A DNA stretch of 64,000 nt from CBDAQR01 sp965199055 (GTDB taxonomy: Bacteria; Pseudomonadota; Gammaproteobacteria; Pseudomonadales; Halieaceae), in contig CBDAQR010000004.1 of the NCBI GenBank assembly GCA_965199055.1, positions 1,240,001 to 1,304,000 of the forward strand, in the 5' to 3' direction. Numbering within the stretch: position 1 is the first letter of the stretch; every line of letters begins with the position of its first letter. Position numbers and translations under genes: made by a program. Shown here piece after piece: positions 7,621 to 15,984 of the stretch. The notes below the pieces were generated by a model, which worked only from the letters and a program-made list of their open reading frames with translations, made no database searches and was not told the DNA's origin.

Positions 7621-8056
7621 CAAGACTGCGAGCAAAGCCTATTTCCTGGGGCTGGAATCACTAAACCCCGGGGAATCCCGTGCCTTAGAGGAGGTGTTGT
7701 CTCAACTCGCCTTTAACGAGCAAGGTTTGATACCCGCCATTGCCCAGGACGTGGATACCGGTGAGGTGCTGATGCTCGCATGGATGAATCGAGAAGCCCT
7801 GGAGCGCACCTTGCAAACAGGCACCATGACTTACTGGTCGCGCAGTCGTTCACAGTTTTGGATTAAGGGCGAAACAAGCGGAAATGTTCAAGCGGTCGTG
7901 GATGTTCGCATCGACTGTGATGGAGACGCTGTGCTCTGCCGCGTGCGGCAAACAGGCGGTGCCTGCCACACGGGGCGCCGTAACTGTTTTTATCTTCTGG
8001 CCGACGCTGAAGCCGGCAAAGTGCGGCTTATCGAGTCAAACTCGACTGAATCCTGA
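7598..8056 (+). CDS. hisI: phosphoribosyl-AMP cyclohydrolase (HisI)
   Basis: 152 aa. It opens the adenine ring of PR-AMP in histidine synthesis. Family motifs are AWMNREAL, TMTYWSRSR and the metal site DCDGDAVL...GGACHTGRRNCF. The zinc ligands C107, C123 and C130 and the Mg aspartates D106/D108/D110 are all present. It starts at GTG inside the MerC gene and carries a 35-residue N-terminal extension. No other his gene is near. Paralogues of zinc enzymes, HisI among them, are known from Zur regulons (from memory), so this may be a zinc-starvation copy, though it keeps the zinc cysteines. Confidence 0.93.
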   Translation: MAAQKQADKTASKAYFLGLESLNPGESRALEEVLSQLAFNEQGLIPAIAQDVDTGEVLMLAWMNREALERTLQTGTMTYWSRSRSQFWIKGETSGNVQAVVDVRIDCDGDAVLCRVRQTGGACHTGRRNCFYLLADAEAGKVRLIESNSTES

Positions 8057-8090
8057 CGCAATAGACCTTTTACCTGGGGTAAGCGGGGTA

Positions 8091-8684
8091 TTATTCCTCG
8101 TAGGCTTCGAAACTAAGAAGCGTCATCGAGTATGCCGACAGAGCAACTTCGTTCTCGCTGAGCGTAGTGCTCATTTCGCCGGAAATCCAAAACGGTGTAT
8201 AGATGGCCTCTAGCTGTAAGCCTTGCGGCGCGTCGACCAGCACAATCTGGTTCGGCGGCGGTGGCGGCATGTGCAGACAGGCACCGAAGTAGGGAACCAG
8301 GAAAAACTGAGTCACTACCTGTTGGTCATCGAATTCGAGGGGCACGATGAATCCGGGTAGGCGCACCATTGCACCATCCATCTCGGGTTTTACTTTGGTA
8401 GAAACCAGGGCTTGCTGATACGGGTCGGCGTCGGAAGACATCGTCGATTTCATCTGACTGCTGATCTGATCTTCAATCGAACCGTCCTCGATCTCCATGA
8501 TGTAATCTGGCGGATTCATGAGGATATCCAGCACATCAGGCGGAATAAGGTCAGTCCACTCAATGGTTTTAAACTCAGCCTGGGCCGCTGGGGTGTCTGC
8601 AGCGGCTAGCGCAGTCGTGTTGAGAGAAAGCGTTGTGAGCACGAAGAGTGCACAGCTTCCCAATAAGCTTCCGATACGTGTCAA
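8091..8684 (-). CDS. DUF3299 secreted protein of the zinc island
   Basis: 197 aa with an N-terminal signal peptide ending near ALAA (about 28). The DUF3299 core is visible: IEWTDLIPPDV, VRLPGFIVPLEF, FFLVPYFGACLHMPPPPPNQ with its Cys-His pair, then TPFWISGEM. It is read away from the ABC unit and shares with it a 95-bp divergent gap holding a Zur-type palindrome. Homologues accompany ABC/FtsX zinc operons in Pseudomonas (PA4066, from memory). The function is not established; periplasmic metal handling is likely. Confidence 0.88.
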   Translation of the reverse strand: MTRIGSLLGSCALFVLTTLSLNTTALAAADTPAAQAEFKTIEWTDLIPPDVLDILMNPPDYIMEIEDGSIEDQISSQMKSTMSSDADPYQQALVSTKVKPEMDGAMVRLPGFIVPLEFDDQQVVTQFFLVPYFGACLHMPPPPPNQIVLVDAPQGLQLEAIYTPFWISGEMSTTLSENEVALSAYSMTLLSFEAYEE

Positions 8685-8722
8685 GGCGTGCTCCGGCGGT
8701 GTGATTGAACCTCTATTGAGGA

Positions 8723-8739
8723 ATGATATATTGTATTCA
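8723..8739. promoter_or_regulatory. putative Zur box between DUF3299 and ABC genes
   Basis: ATGATATATTGTATTCA matches the palindrome at 6449 at 13 of 17 positions and lies in the divergent gap, 39 bp before DUF3299 and 41 bp before the ABC ATPase. It could control both. Confidence 0.6.
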
Positions 8740-8779
8740 GTTTCGTCTGCAACGTACTGATTTTTAAAGCGGCTTTAGC

Positions 8780-9451
8780 ATGGTTATTGAATTGAACGGG
8801 GTGAAGTTTGCGCACCCGGAGGCCCCGGACAACACCGTGCTCGACATCTCGCACTGGTCAGTTGATAAGGGCGAGCATATTTTCGTCTACGGGCCTTCCG
8901 GATCGGGCAAGTCGACGCTGCTTAATCTCATCAGCGGTCTGCACCAGGCGGCGCAGGGCGAGGTGCAGGTGCTGGGCGAGCGTTTGGATCAGATGAGCAA
9001 CCGGCAACGTGACCGCTTCCGAGCCCACCATGTGGGTTACGTGTTTCAGCGATTCAATCTGATTCCCTATCTCAACGCGATAGAAAATATAGAGTTGGCG
9101 AAAAGCTTTGCCAAGCAGTCGAAAAAGAGCGGCTCACACATGACGGCAGAAGCACTACTCGAGTCGCTTAATGTTGCTTCCCATGAATGGCATCGACCCA
9201 CTTCACAGCTGAGTATGGGGCAGCAGCAGCGGGTAGCCATAGCTCGGGCGCTGATCAATCGGCCTGAAATCGTTATAGCTGACGAGCCTACGTCATCGCT
9301 GGATGAGGAGAACCGCGATAATTTCATCGCAGTTTTGATGGCGCTATTGAATGCGCAGGACATGACACTACTCTTCGTCAGTCACGATCGATCCCTGGCG
9401 CGTCACTTTCAGCGTGTGCAGGCGCTGACCGAATTCAGCAGGGTGGCCTAG
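8780..9451 (+). CDS. LolD/MacB-like ABC transporter ATPase
   Basis: 223 aa. Walker A GPSGSGKST (38-46), Q-loop YVFQRFNLIPYL, signature LSMGQQQRVAIARAL, Walker B IVIADEPTSSLDE and H-loop SHDRSL are complete. This subfamily powers FtsX-like permeases that extract lipoproteins or act as mechanotransducers, not classic solute importers. The permease follows after 7 nt. In zinc-regulated operons of Vibrio and Pseudomonas the same pair occurs with ZrgA-type proteins. Confidence 0.93.
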   Translation: MVIELNGVKFAHPEAPDNTVLDISHWSVDKGEHIFVYGPSGSGKSTLLNLISGLHQAAQGEVQVLGERLDQMSNRQRDRFRAHHVGYVFQRFNLIPYLNAIENIELAKSFAKQSKKSGSHMTAEALLESLNVASHEWHRPTSQLSMGQQQRVAIARALINRPEIVIADEPTSSLDEENRDNFIAVLMALLNAQDMTLLFVSHDRSLARHFQRVQALTEFSRVA

Positions 9452-9458
9452 CGCGCAT

Positions 9459-10703
9459 ATGTTCTTGAGAATTGCGAACAAGAGCCTGCTGAATAGAAAG
9501 GGTTCCGTGATAATGACTCTGATGGCGATAGCCGTCGCGGTCTTTGTTTTACTGGGTATTGAACATATCCGTCAGCAGGCGCGAGATAGCTTTGCCAGTA
9601 CTGTTTCCGGGGTCGACCTTATCGTCGGTGCCAAAACCGGCAGTTTGAATCTCTTGCTGTATTCCGTGTTTCGAGTGGGGGCACCCACGGATAACATTAG
9701 CTGGGAGTCTTACCAGGAGATTGCGGCAGACAAAGATGTCGCCTGGGCCATTCCCATATCTCTCGGCGATTCCCACAAGGGCTATCGCGTTGTCGGCACC
9801 TCGACGGAATACTTTGAGCATTTTAGCTACGGCAATCAGCGTCAACTTGAGTTGGCTGAGGGCGTGCGTTTTAGCGACACCTACGACGTAGTATTGGGCG
9901 CAGAAGTTGCCAGAACGCTGGGGTACTCTCTGGGCACCGAGATTGTGCTGGCCCATGGCATTGTGAGTACAAGCTTTAGCCAGCATGACAAATATCCGTT
10001 CACCGTCGTCGGTATACTCGCCCCAACGGGCACACCCGTTGACCAGACTGTGCACGTTCTGCTGGCTGGCATAGAGGCTATTCATGCGGCCCCAACGCCC
10101 AGTTTTGGCGTCGCGCCTCCGGGCACGCGGCCTCAGATGAGCGCGCAGGCATTGGAACCAGAGAGCATTACCGCATTTATGTTGGGTCTGAAATCGCGGA
10201 TGGTGACCTTTCGTTTTCAGAGGGAAATTAACGCCTATCCCAAAGAGCCCTTGATGGCTATCTTGCCTGGCGTGGCGCTATCCGAGCTATGGCAGATGGT
10301 GGGCATGTTCGAGGATGTGCTGCGATTGATCTCGATGCTGGTGTTGGTGGCGGCAGTGCTGGGTTTGGGTGCCGTCTTGCTCGCTTCGGTGCGAGAACGT
10401 CAACACGAGATACATTTGCTTCGAGTCCTCGGGGCGCCGCCTTACTACCTGTTTTTCTTAATGGAACTCGAGGCGCTACTGATTTGTGTGCTGGGCATGA
10501 TTTTGGGCGCCACCGGGCTTTACGTCACCTTACTGAGCGTCGAAGACTTCCTGTTCACTAATTTTGGTTTGCAGCTTAGTCCGGGCGTCATCACAGCGGA
10601 GGGCCTTGTGATCATGGGCCTCGTGCTGGCGGCAGCCCTTCTGGCGGCTGCTATTCCATCGATGCGGGTATATTCCCAAGCAAAAGCGTATAATAGCCAG
10701 TAA
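9459..10703 (+). CDS. FtsX-like ABC permease (MacB/LolC type)
   Basis: 414 aa. One N-terminal membrane helix (about 17-36), a large periplasmic domain (GVDLIVGAKTGSLNLLLYSVFR and following) and three C-terminal helices (about 280-410) form the MacB topology. The FtsX domain carries ASVRERQHEIHLLRVLGAPP, the coupling region to the ATPase. It probably works with the neighbouring ATPase and the ZrgA-like and DUF3299 proteins in zinc acquisition or envelope metal trafficking. Confidence 0.92.
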   Translation: MFLRIANKSLLNRKGSVIMTLMAIAVAVFVLLGIEHIRQQARDSFASTVSGVDLIVGAKTGSLNLLLYSVFRVGAPTDNISWESYQEIAADKDVAWAIPISLGDSHKGYRVVGTSTEYFEHFSYGNQRQLELAEGVRFSDTYDVVLGAEVARTLGYSLGTEIVLAHGIVSTSFSQHDKYPFTVVGILAPTGTPVDQTVHVLLAGIEAIHAAPTPSFGVAPPGTRPQMSAQALEPESITAFMLGLKSRMVTFRFQREINAYPKEPLMAILPGVALSELWQMVGMFEDVLRLISMLVLVAAVLGLGAVLLASVRERQHEIHLLRVLGAPPYYLFFLMELEALLICVLGMILGATGLYVTLLSVEDFLFTNFGLQLSPGVITAEGLVIMGLVLAAALLAAAIPSMRVYSQAKAYNSQ

Positions 10704-10752
10704 GTATTCGAAGCCGGGACTTGTTCCTCCGGCTGTAACTAGGAGAGCTAAC

Positions 10753-11244
10753 GTGAAGAGATTGTCTGTACTCCTACTCGTTGTTATGGGTCTGGCAGCA
10801 TTGCCCGCTCGGGTGATGGCCTGTGGCGCACATATGTATTTCAATCCGGATGATTTTGGTGTGGTAGGCGGCGCGGTCGTTCGTATGGCCGGGCTGGCAC
10901 CGCCGGCGCCGGTGTTCGATCTCAATTACCCCCCTATGGCGTCAGCCGTTATCGGTGAAACAAACGAAATCAGTGTGGATTTTTCCAGGCCGTTTTTTTC
11001 TGAAAACGTGCGTCTGGAGCTCAAAGGTACTCGCAACGTGTTGTTGTCGCAGGATGTCATTGTGGTCGATGAGCGCAGTGGCACTGTCAATATCAGCTAT
11101 CAAATGCTGGGCAGTGGCTACGATTCCATTCGCCTAACCATTATCGGCGAACATAAAGGCGAGACGGTGCGAGAAGTCGGCCAGATCTATGTACGGGCCA
11201 AGCGGCCGAAAGCGCCCGCTGAAGAACAGGTTAGCCTGCGCTGA
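10753..11244 (+). CDS. small secreted protein of the zinc island, function unknown
   Basis: 163 aa, GTG start 6 nt after AGGAGAG. A signal peptide (about 1-23, cleavage near VMA) is followed by CGAHMYFNPDDFG and a mature part that looks all-beta (NEISVDFSRPFF, LTIIGEHKGE). The Cys next to the cleavage site could make it a lipoprotein, but the lipobox (RVMAC) is poor. I do not recognise the family. Its place between the permease and the Zur-like gene suggests a periplasmic role in zinc uptake. Confidence 0.7.
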   Translation: MKRLSVLLLVVMGLAALPARVMACGAHMYFNPDDFGVVGGAVVRMAGLAPPAPVFDLNYPPMASAVIGETNEISVDFSRPFFSENVRLELKGTRNVLLSQDVIVVDERSGTVNISYQMLGSGYDSIRLTIIGEHKGETVREVGQIYVRAKRPKAPAEEQVSLR

Positions 11245-11245
11245 A

Positions 11246-11716
11246 GTGAGCAACGCAGCACGGGTAAGCGCGACTCTCAACGAGGCCGAGCAGCTTTGTA
11301 AGGCTCGAGGGGTCCGACTTACGCCAAAACGTAAGCAGGTCCTTACCGGGCTGCTGCAATCCGATACCGCCTTATCCGCCTACGAGCTGGTCGATTACTG
11401 CAAAGTAGAATACGACCAGGCCCTGCCTGCCATGTCTGTGTACAGGATTCTGGATTTCTTGCAGGAGCAGCAGCTAGTTCACAAGCTGAATCTGGCCAAC
11501 AAGTATGTGGCTTGCTCGCATATCAGTTGCGAACAGGATCACTGTGTGTCGCAGTTTCTGATTTGCGATAGTTGTCAGTGTGTAAAAGAGATACGCGTCG
11601 CCAAATCGACTATTGACGCTTTGCATAGGAGCGTGGGGGAAGCGGGCTATAAGCTCGTCAGCCCCCAACTGGAAATGAGCTGCCTGTGCCAGGATTGTCT
11701 GGAACAGGCAGGTTGA
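11246..11716 (+). CDS. zur: Fur-family regulator, Zur-like
   Basis: About 156 aa from a GTG that directly follows the previous stop; an earlier in-frame ATG at 11189 overlaps the upstream gene. The winged helix is RLTPKRKQVLTGLLQSD, ALPAMSVYRILDFL. The dimer part has the Zur-like Cys/His layout HISCEQDHC, LICDSCQCVKEI and a terminal CLCQDC structural zinc site. It represses zinc uptake genes when zinc-loaded. The zinc genes and their 17-bp palindromes surround it; it lies in the ABC operon, so it may be autoregulated. Confidence 0.88.
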   Translation: MSNAARVSATLNEAEQLCKARGVRLTPKRKQVLTGLLQSDTALSAYELVDYCKVEYDQALPAMSVYRILDFLQEQQLVHKLNLANKYVACSHISCEQDHCVSQFLICDSCQCVKEIRVAKSTIDALHRSVGEAGYKLVSPQLEMSCLCQDCLEQAG

Positions 11717-11728
11717 GTTAACGCTCGC

Positions 11729-13999
11729 TTAGAACGTATATCGAATTCCCGCTTCGACGGACTCACCGGCTTCCGGCGCGTAGTTGCGCAGGAACGAGGT
11801 GCTGAGTCGAATCTCATCGTCACCGATGTTCTTCCACTTCAGGAATACGGTCAGGGCACTTTCGTTCGCGAAGGTGTAACGATAGTCCGCTCCGATATCC
11901 CAGCGGGTATACCCGTCAGTTTCGGTCTCGAAATCGCCCGGATCATCCTGGTCTGCGGCGTTGAGCACGCTCACCCAGGTGCTAAACGCGTCCCCGGCCC
12001 AACTCAGCTTGCCGCCGATGCGAGCGGGTGGCAGACGGGGTACGTCTCCCGCATCATCGAACTCAGCGGAAATTATGTCACCGCGGACATCCAGGAATAC
12101 CGAGCCTGCCCCAATATCGGTGAGATGGAAGCTGGTTTCCAGTTCGATACCGTAGAACTCCGCATCATCAGCTGTGTAGAGGTATACAGGAGTTTCGTCC
12201 ACCTCTTCGCCGCTATCGAGCAGGAAGATGTAGTCCTCGAAGCTGTTATAGAAAATAGAGAGTTCTCCCCAGGAGCGGCCGGAGTGCCACTGCAGGGCAA
12301 GGTCCAGATTCAGCGATACCTCTTCATCAAGGTCCGGATCACCCACCTCGATGGCGCCTGTGGCAGGGTGCGGAACCAGTTCGTCCTCATCCATCGCATC
12401 CACGTTGGCGAACATCTCTTCGGTGGTGGGTGCGCGTTCTGAACGAGACAGGGACGCTCCTACCTGCCAGTCGTGGCTGAACTGCCACAGGGCAGAGCCA
12501 GACACACTAAAGCTGGTGAAGTCTTGATCAGACGCCGAAGGCGTGTCGGGGTCGCGTTCCGTGTAGTCGGCTCTTAAGCCGAACTCATAGGTCCACTCAT
12601 CCACGTGGAAGTCTTCGACGACAAATACACCGAACTCGGTGCTGTCGGTTTTTGGTACGAAGCTTTCCGCGCCCACAGCTTCGAACTCGTCGGAACGCGC
12701 CTGCAAGCCGACGACACCTTCAGTGCCTACGAATGCACCGTGTACCAGTTCCAGGCGACCTTCCCAGGTTTCCCTGGAGAATTTCGTTCCAACCTCAGTG
12801 CCTTCCAGTTCTTTATGCTCGTAATCGGTGTAGGCCACGAAGCCGCGTACGACTTCAAGCCAATCAACCGGATTTTGCAGGTGAAGCATCGCATCATAAC
12901 GCGTTGACTCCATCTCGATGCGCACGAACTCTTCCTCTTCTTCCTCATGATCATCATCGTGGTCGTCGTCATGATCATCGTCATGGTCGTCGTCATGATC
13001 ATCGTCATGGTCGTCGTCATGGTCATCGTCGTGATCATCGTCATGGTCATCATCGTGATCATCGTCATGGTCGTCTTCGTGCTCATGGTGCGCATGGGCG
13101 CCGGGTGGCAGACCATATTCGCTGTCGATATCACTGATGGAGAAGCCGACGAAGTTGCCATCGCCGAAGTGGAAGCTGAAACCGCCATTGATTACGTCGG
13201 TATCAGTGTCGGTGTTGGCAATAAACCCGTCGGTATTCTCTACCTCGTCCTCGTGATCGTCATGATCGTCATCATGATCATCGTCGTGGTCATCATCGTG
13301 ATCGTCGTCATGGTGATCTTCATCGTGATGTCCGAGCAGCTCTTCCATCTCTTCCAGGGCTCTTTCGTCGATGGCCATGCCGGGAATATCCAAATCATCG
13401 GTTTCCCGGGTGGTGCCGCTTAAATGAAACGAGAAGCTGCCATTGCCACCCTCGATTTTAGCTACGCCGCTATCCATGTCTGATGCGTCGTCGTAGCGAT
13501 ATTCCACGCCGCCTTGTATGCCATCGATCGCTTCGCGCGGAATGCGATTGTCGATCACATTAACCACGCCACCAATGGCGCCGCCGCCATAGAGCAGAGT
13601 GGAAGGTCCGCGCAGAACCTCAATGGTTTCCGACAGAAAAGCATCTACCGTTACGGCGTGGTCAGGGCTGAGGCTGGAAACATCTGCCGCCAATATGTTG
13701 TTTTGCAGGGTGATGGCTCGTGGCCCCTGCTGGCCGCGAATAACCGGTCGGCCTACGCCTGGGCCGAAGCTCGCATTGGCAATACCAGCTTGACTACCCA
13801 GCGTTTCACCGATGGTGGCGGCTGCCGCGCGCCGTAAATCGTCTCCGGTCATAATTGTAACGGGGAGGGCGGTATCTGCTTCTTGCCTGTGAATGGGCAC
13901 GGAGACCAGGACGTGTTCCATTGTCCTGTCTTCCGCCGACACCTGGGCCGACATCTGTGCAGACGCCGCGGCAACCGCGACACAGAGTATTCGTTTCAT
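11729..13999 (-). CDS. znuD: ZnuD-like TonB-dependent zinc receptor with His/Asp arrays
   Basis: 756 aa. Signal peptide to about residue 22, TonB box MEHVLVSVP, a plug domain (PVIRGQQGPRAITLQNN, EVLRGPSTLLYGGGAIGGVVNVID) and a 22-strand barrel ending in Phe. Two extracellular loops, at about 223-250 and 300-352, are runs of HDDD/HDDHDDD. These are far longer than in most relatives and are suited to capture zinc. It is convergent with the Zur-like gene (12 bp gap) and preceded by an exact copy of the Zur-type palindrome. Confidence 0.92.
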   Translation of the reverse strand: MKRILCVAVAAASAQMSAQVSAEDRTMEHVLVSVPIHRQEADTALPVTIMTGDDLRRAAAATIGETLGSQAGIANASFGPGVGRPVIRGQQGPRAITLQNNILAADVSSLSPDHAVTVDAFLSETIEVLRGPSTLLYGGGAIGGVVNVIDNRIPREAIDGIQGGVEYRYDDASDMDSGVAKIEGGNGSFSFHLSGTTRETDDLDIPGMAIDERALEEMEELLGHHDEDHHDDDHDDDHDDDHDDDHDDHEDEVENTDGFIANTDTDTDVINGGFSFHFGDGNFVGFSISDIDSEYGLPPGAHAHHEHEDDHDDDHDDDHDDDHDDDHDDDHDDDHDDDHDDDHDDDHDDDHEEEEEEFVRIEMESTRYDAMLHLQNPVDWLEVVRGFVAYTDYEHKELEGTEVGTKFSRETWEGRLELVHGAFVGTEGVVGLQARSDEFEAVGAESFVPKTDSTEFGVFVVEDFHVDEWTYEFGLRADYTERDPDTPSASDQDFTSFSVSGSALWQFSHDWQVGASLSRSERAPTTEEMFANVDAMDEDELVPHPATGAIEVGDPDLDEEVSLNLDLALQWHSGRSWGELSIFYNSFEDYIFLLDSGEEVDETPVYLYTADDAEFYGIELETSFHLTDIGAGSVFLDVRGDIISAEFDDAGDVPRLPPARIGGKLSWAGDAFSTWVSVLNAADQDDPGDFETETDGYTRWDIGADYRYTFANESALTVFLKWKNIGDDEIRLSTSFLRNYAPEAGESVEAGIRYTF
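12943..13095 (-). repeat. 12-bp coding repeat (HDDD array), longer block
   Basis: About a dozen tandem 12-bp units encode HDDD in the second loop of the receptor. Codons alternate between GAC/GAT and CAT/CAC, so the DNA is not perfectly identical from unit to unit. A smaller block lies at 13255-13330. Confidence 0.85.
13255..13330 (-). repeat. 12-bp coding repeat (HDDD array), shorter block
   Basis: About six tandem units encode H-D-D-D in the first His/Asp-rich loop of the ZnuD-like receptor. Confidence 0.8.
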
Positions 14000-14070
14000 G
14001 TTTCTCTCCGATAATAATTATGGGTGCGGCCGATATCGCTCTCTATGCGGTCGGGAAACGCAGCAAGGAG

Positions 14071-14087
14071 ATGATACAACATATCAT
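14071..14087. promoter_or_regulatory. putative Zur box upstream of znuD-like gene
   Basis: ATGATACAACATATCAT is the exact reverse complement of the 17-bp palindrome before the ZrgA-like gene. It lies 71 bp from the receptor ATG, in the gap after the TetR gene. Confidence 0.75.
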
Positions 14088-14104
14088 TTAACGTGCAACC
14101 GTAC

Positions 14105-14734
14105 TTACGCGGAGATCATCTCCAGGAGGGCGTCGATCATATTAGCGGGGAGGGTGTCAGGCCCATCGAAATCGTAGCTGTCGAGGTTGACGGGGAGTGC
14201 CAGGCTGCCGTGAATAGCAGCCCAAAACACCTGGGCCATGTCGTGTCGATCAAATGTTTTGAATACACCTCTCTGCTGTCCTTCCTCAAAGCCATCACAG
14301 AGATTGCGATAGAACACTTCGTCTTTGAGTTCGAATTTTTGCGGAGGATGGTATTTGTCTGGGCGTACGAATAAAAAGGCGCCTTTGAATACGCGCTGAT
14401 TGTCCTTGGAAAACTGGACGTAGTTCTCCAGTAAAGAGCGAATCTTAGCCACCGGATCTGTTGCGGCATCAAAATCCGCTTGCATCACTAGCCGTAGCTC
14501 CGCCACCGGCTCCGCCCACAAGGCTTGCCCCAATTCCTCTCGATTCTTGAAGTACTTGTAGAAAGTACCAATGGAAATATTCGCTTCTTCTATAACGGCA
14601 CGGATCGTTACCTGTTCGTAGCTGCGAACATCCCCTGGGCCCAGTTCCAGTCGTTTAATGACCCTTGCGGCGGCGGCTCGAATGTCACTCCGCATCTTTT
14701 CTCGTTGCTCGGGTGTGATTGTCGGTCTAGGCAT
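14105..14734 (-). CDS. TetR-family transcriptional regulator
   Basis: 209 aa. The N-terminal HTH (IRAVIEEANISIGTFYKYFKNREEL, about 43-67) is typical; the C-terminal ligand domain is divergent. It is divergent from the sterol desaturase and TonB receptor genes and probably controls them and itself. A small palindrome, GAACACGTTC, lies in the shared gap. The ligand is unknown, perhaps a lipid or sterol-like compound. Confidence 0.9.
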   Translation of the reverse strand: MPRPTITPEQREKMRSDIRAAAARVIKRLELGPGDVRSYEQVTIRAVIEEANISIGTFYKYFKNREELGQALWAEPVAELRLVMQADFDAATDPVAKIRSLLENYVQFSKDNQRVFKGAFLFVRPDKYHPPQKFELKDEVFYRNLCDGFEEGQQRGVFKTFDRHDMAQVFWAAIHGSLALPVNLDSYDFDGPDTLPANMIDALLEMISA

Positions 14735-14762
14735 TCATGGCCCCTTTATTGCTGCCCCTATC

Positions 14763-14801
14763 TTGACACACCATCGCTTGATCTGTAAAAAGAACACGTT
14801 C
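14763..14801 (+). promoter_or_regulatory. promoter and TetR operator candidate before the sterol desaturase
   Basis: TTGACA (14763-14768), a 17-bp spacer and TAAAAA (14786-14791) form a possible sigma-70 promoter. Next to the -10 is GAACACGTTC (14792-14801), an inverted repeat that a TetR dimer could occupy. Both are weak matches. Confidence 0.4.
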
Positions 14802-14848
14802 ATTTTATTAATTCACATCATTACAATCAAAAGGCGAGTGTCGAATCC

Positions 14849-15970
14849 ATGAATCCGGACGTTCATCACAATAGGCAGCTCCCGACGGGCGCTACACTGG
14901 GCAGAAAGCTTGAATCTTCGTTGGGCGCGCCCTTTAACTGGCTGGAAGTGGCGTTGTCTTACCTCATCGTGCGGCCCTGGTGTGCACTGCTGTCACACCT
15001 CGACAGGCTGTCATACAAGCTTGAAGGCACACTGTTTCGGGAAATTGTTAACCACACCTTGTTCCCAATAACGCTGATCATCACGTTGGTGGTTGGCTTT
15101 GACCTGGCGGAGAGGGGAGTGACTTATCGATCTGCCGGGGGGTTCGTGATGCTGCTGGTGGTTTTCGGGCTGATTTTTGCGCCAATGGAGCGCCTATTTC
15201 CGTGGAGCCGGAAGTGGCTTGATGGCGGTAACGATACGGCAGTCGACCTTATGTTCTACTTCAGCGGAGTAATCTGGAGCATATTGGCGAACTTCGTCGT
15301 GTTGTTCCTGGCTCTGGGTTACCTAGCGGAGCAGATAGAGCCCTACGGTCACCAGCTATGGCCCGATTACTTGCCCGGTTGGGTGCAGGTCTTTCTGTTT
15401 ATCCTGGGTAAGGATTTCCTCCGCTACTGGTATCACCGTGCGTTTCACGAGATACCGTTTCTCTGGCGCTTCCACAAGGTGCATCACTCCGTTGAGCGGC
15501 TCTACTGGCTCAACGGGATTCGCGCCCACCCAGTTGAAATCGTGGGACAGGCCTGTTTCTACGCGGTGCCGATTGCTCTGTTGCAGCCCGGTCCGGAGAT
15601 CGTGATGGTGTCCGTGTTGATGCAACTCGCGATAGGCATCTTCCAGCACTCCAATATCGGCTTGAAGCTGGGTTTTTGGGAGTACATCTTCTCCATCGGC
15701 GACAACCACCGCTATCACCACTATCCCAGCAGTGTTGGAGACTCCAATTACGGCGGCGAATTCATCGTGTGGGACATCCTGTTCGGCACCTTCCATAAAC
15801 CAAAGGGTGAGATTCCCCAAGACAGGATTGGCATTGACCATGCGCCGAATTATCCGCTGACCTGGATGGGCCTGATGATCGCTCCATTTATTCCTGATCA
15901 GACGGTATTCAGTGGTGAGAAGGAAGTTTCTGAAGCAACGCCCGTAAGCAACGACACAGTTAAAGCATAA
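14849..15970 (+). CDS. sterol desaturase / fatty acid hydroxylase family protein
   Basis: 373 aa integral membrane di-iron enzyme. The three His clusters are present: HRAFH, HKVHH and NHRYHH, together with NGIRAHPVE. Several membrane helices precede them (about 64-130 and 150-200). The family hydroxylates or desaturates lipids at C-H bonds using O2. The next gene, a TonB receptor, starts 2-14 nt downstream, so an outer-membrane uptake step is coupled to it. The substrate is unknown. Confidence 0.9.
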   Translation: MNPDVHHNRQLPTGATLGRKLESSLGAPFNWLEVALSYLIVRPWCALLSHLDRLSYKLEGTLFREIVNHTLFPITLIITLVVGFDLAERGVTYRSAGGFVMLLVVFGLIFAPMERLFPWSRKWLDGGNDTAVDLMFYFSGVIWSILANFVVLFLALGYLAEQIEPYGHQLWPDYLPGWVQVFLFILGKDFLRYWYHRAFHEIPFLWRFHKVHHSVERLYWLNGIRAHPVEIVGQACFYAVPIALLQPGPEIVMVSVLMQLAIGIFQHSNIGLKLGFWEYIFSIGDNHRYHHYPSSVGDSNYGGEFIVWDILFGTFHKPKGEIPQDRIGIDHAPNYPLTWMGLMIAPFIPDQTVFSGEKEVSEATPVSNDTVKA

Positions 15971-15984
15971 TAATGAGAGAGCCC

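Noticed and set aside
8070..8082. Terminator between hisI and DUF3299
   Set aside because: The stem TTACC/GGTAA is only 5 bp with a 3-nt loop and no T-tract.
12943..13095. CRISPR array
   Set aside because: Short 12-bp units without spacers, in frame within a coding sequence.
12947..13423. Long plus-strand ORF of repeated Val/Ile/Met residues
   Set aside because: It is only the antisense reading of the His/Asp repeat arrays of the zinc receptor.
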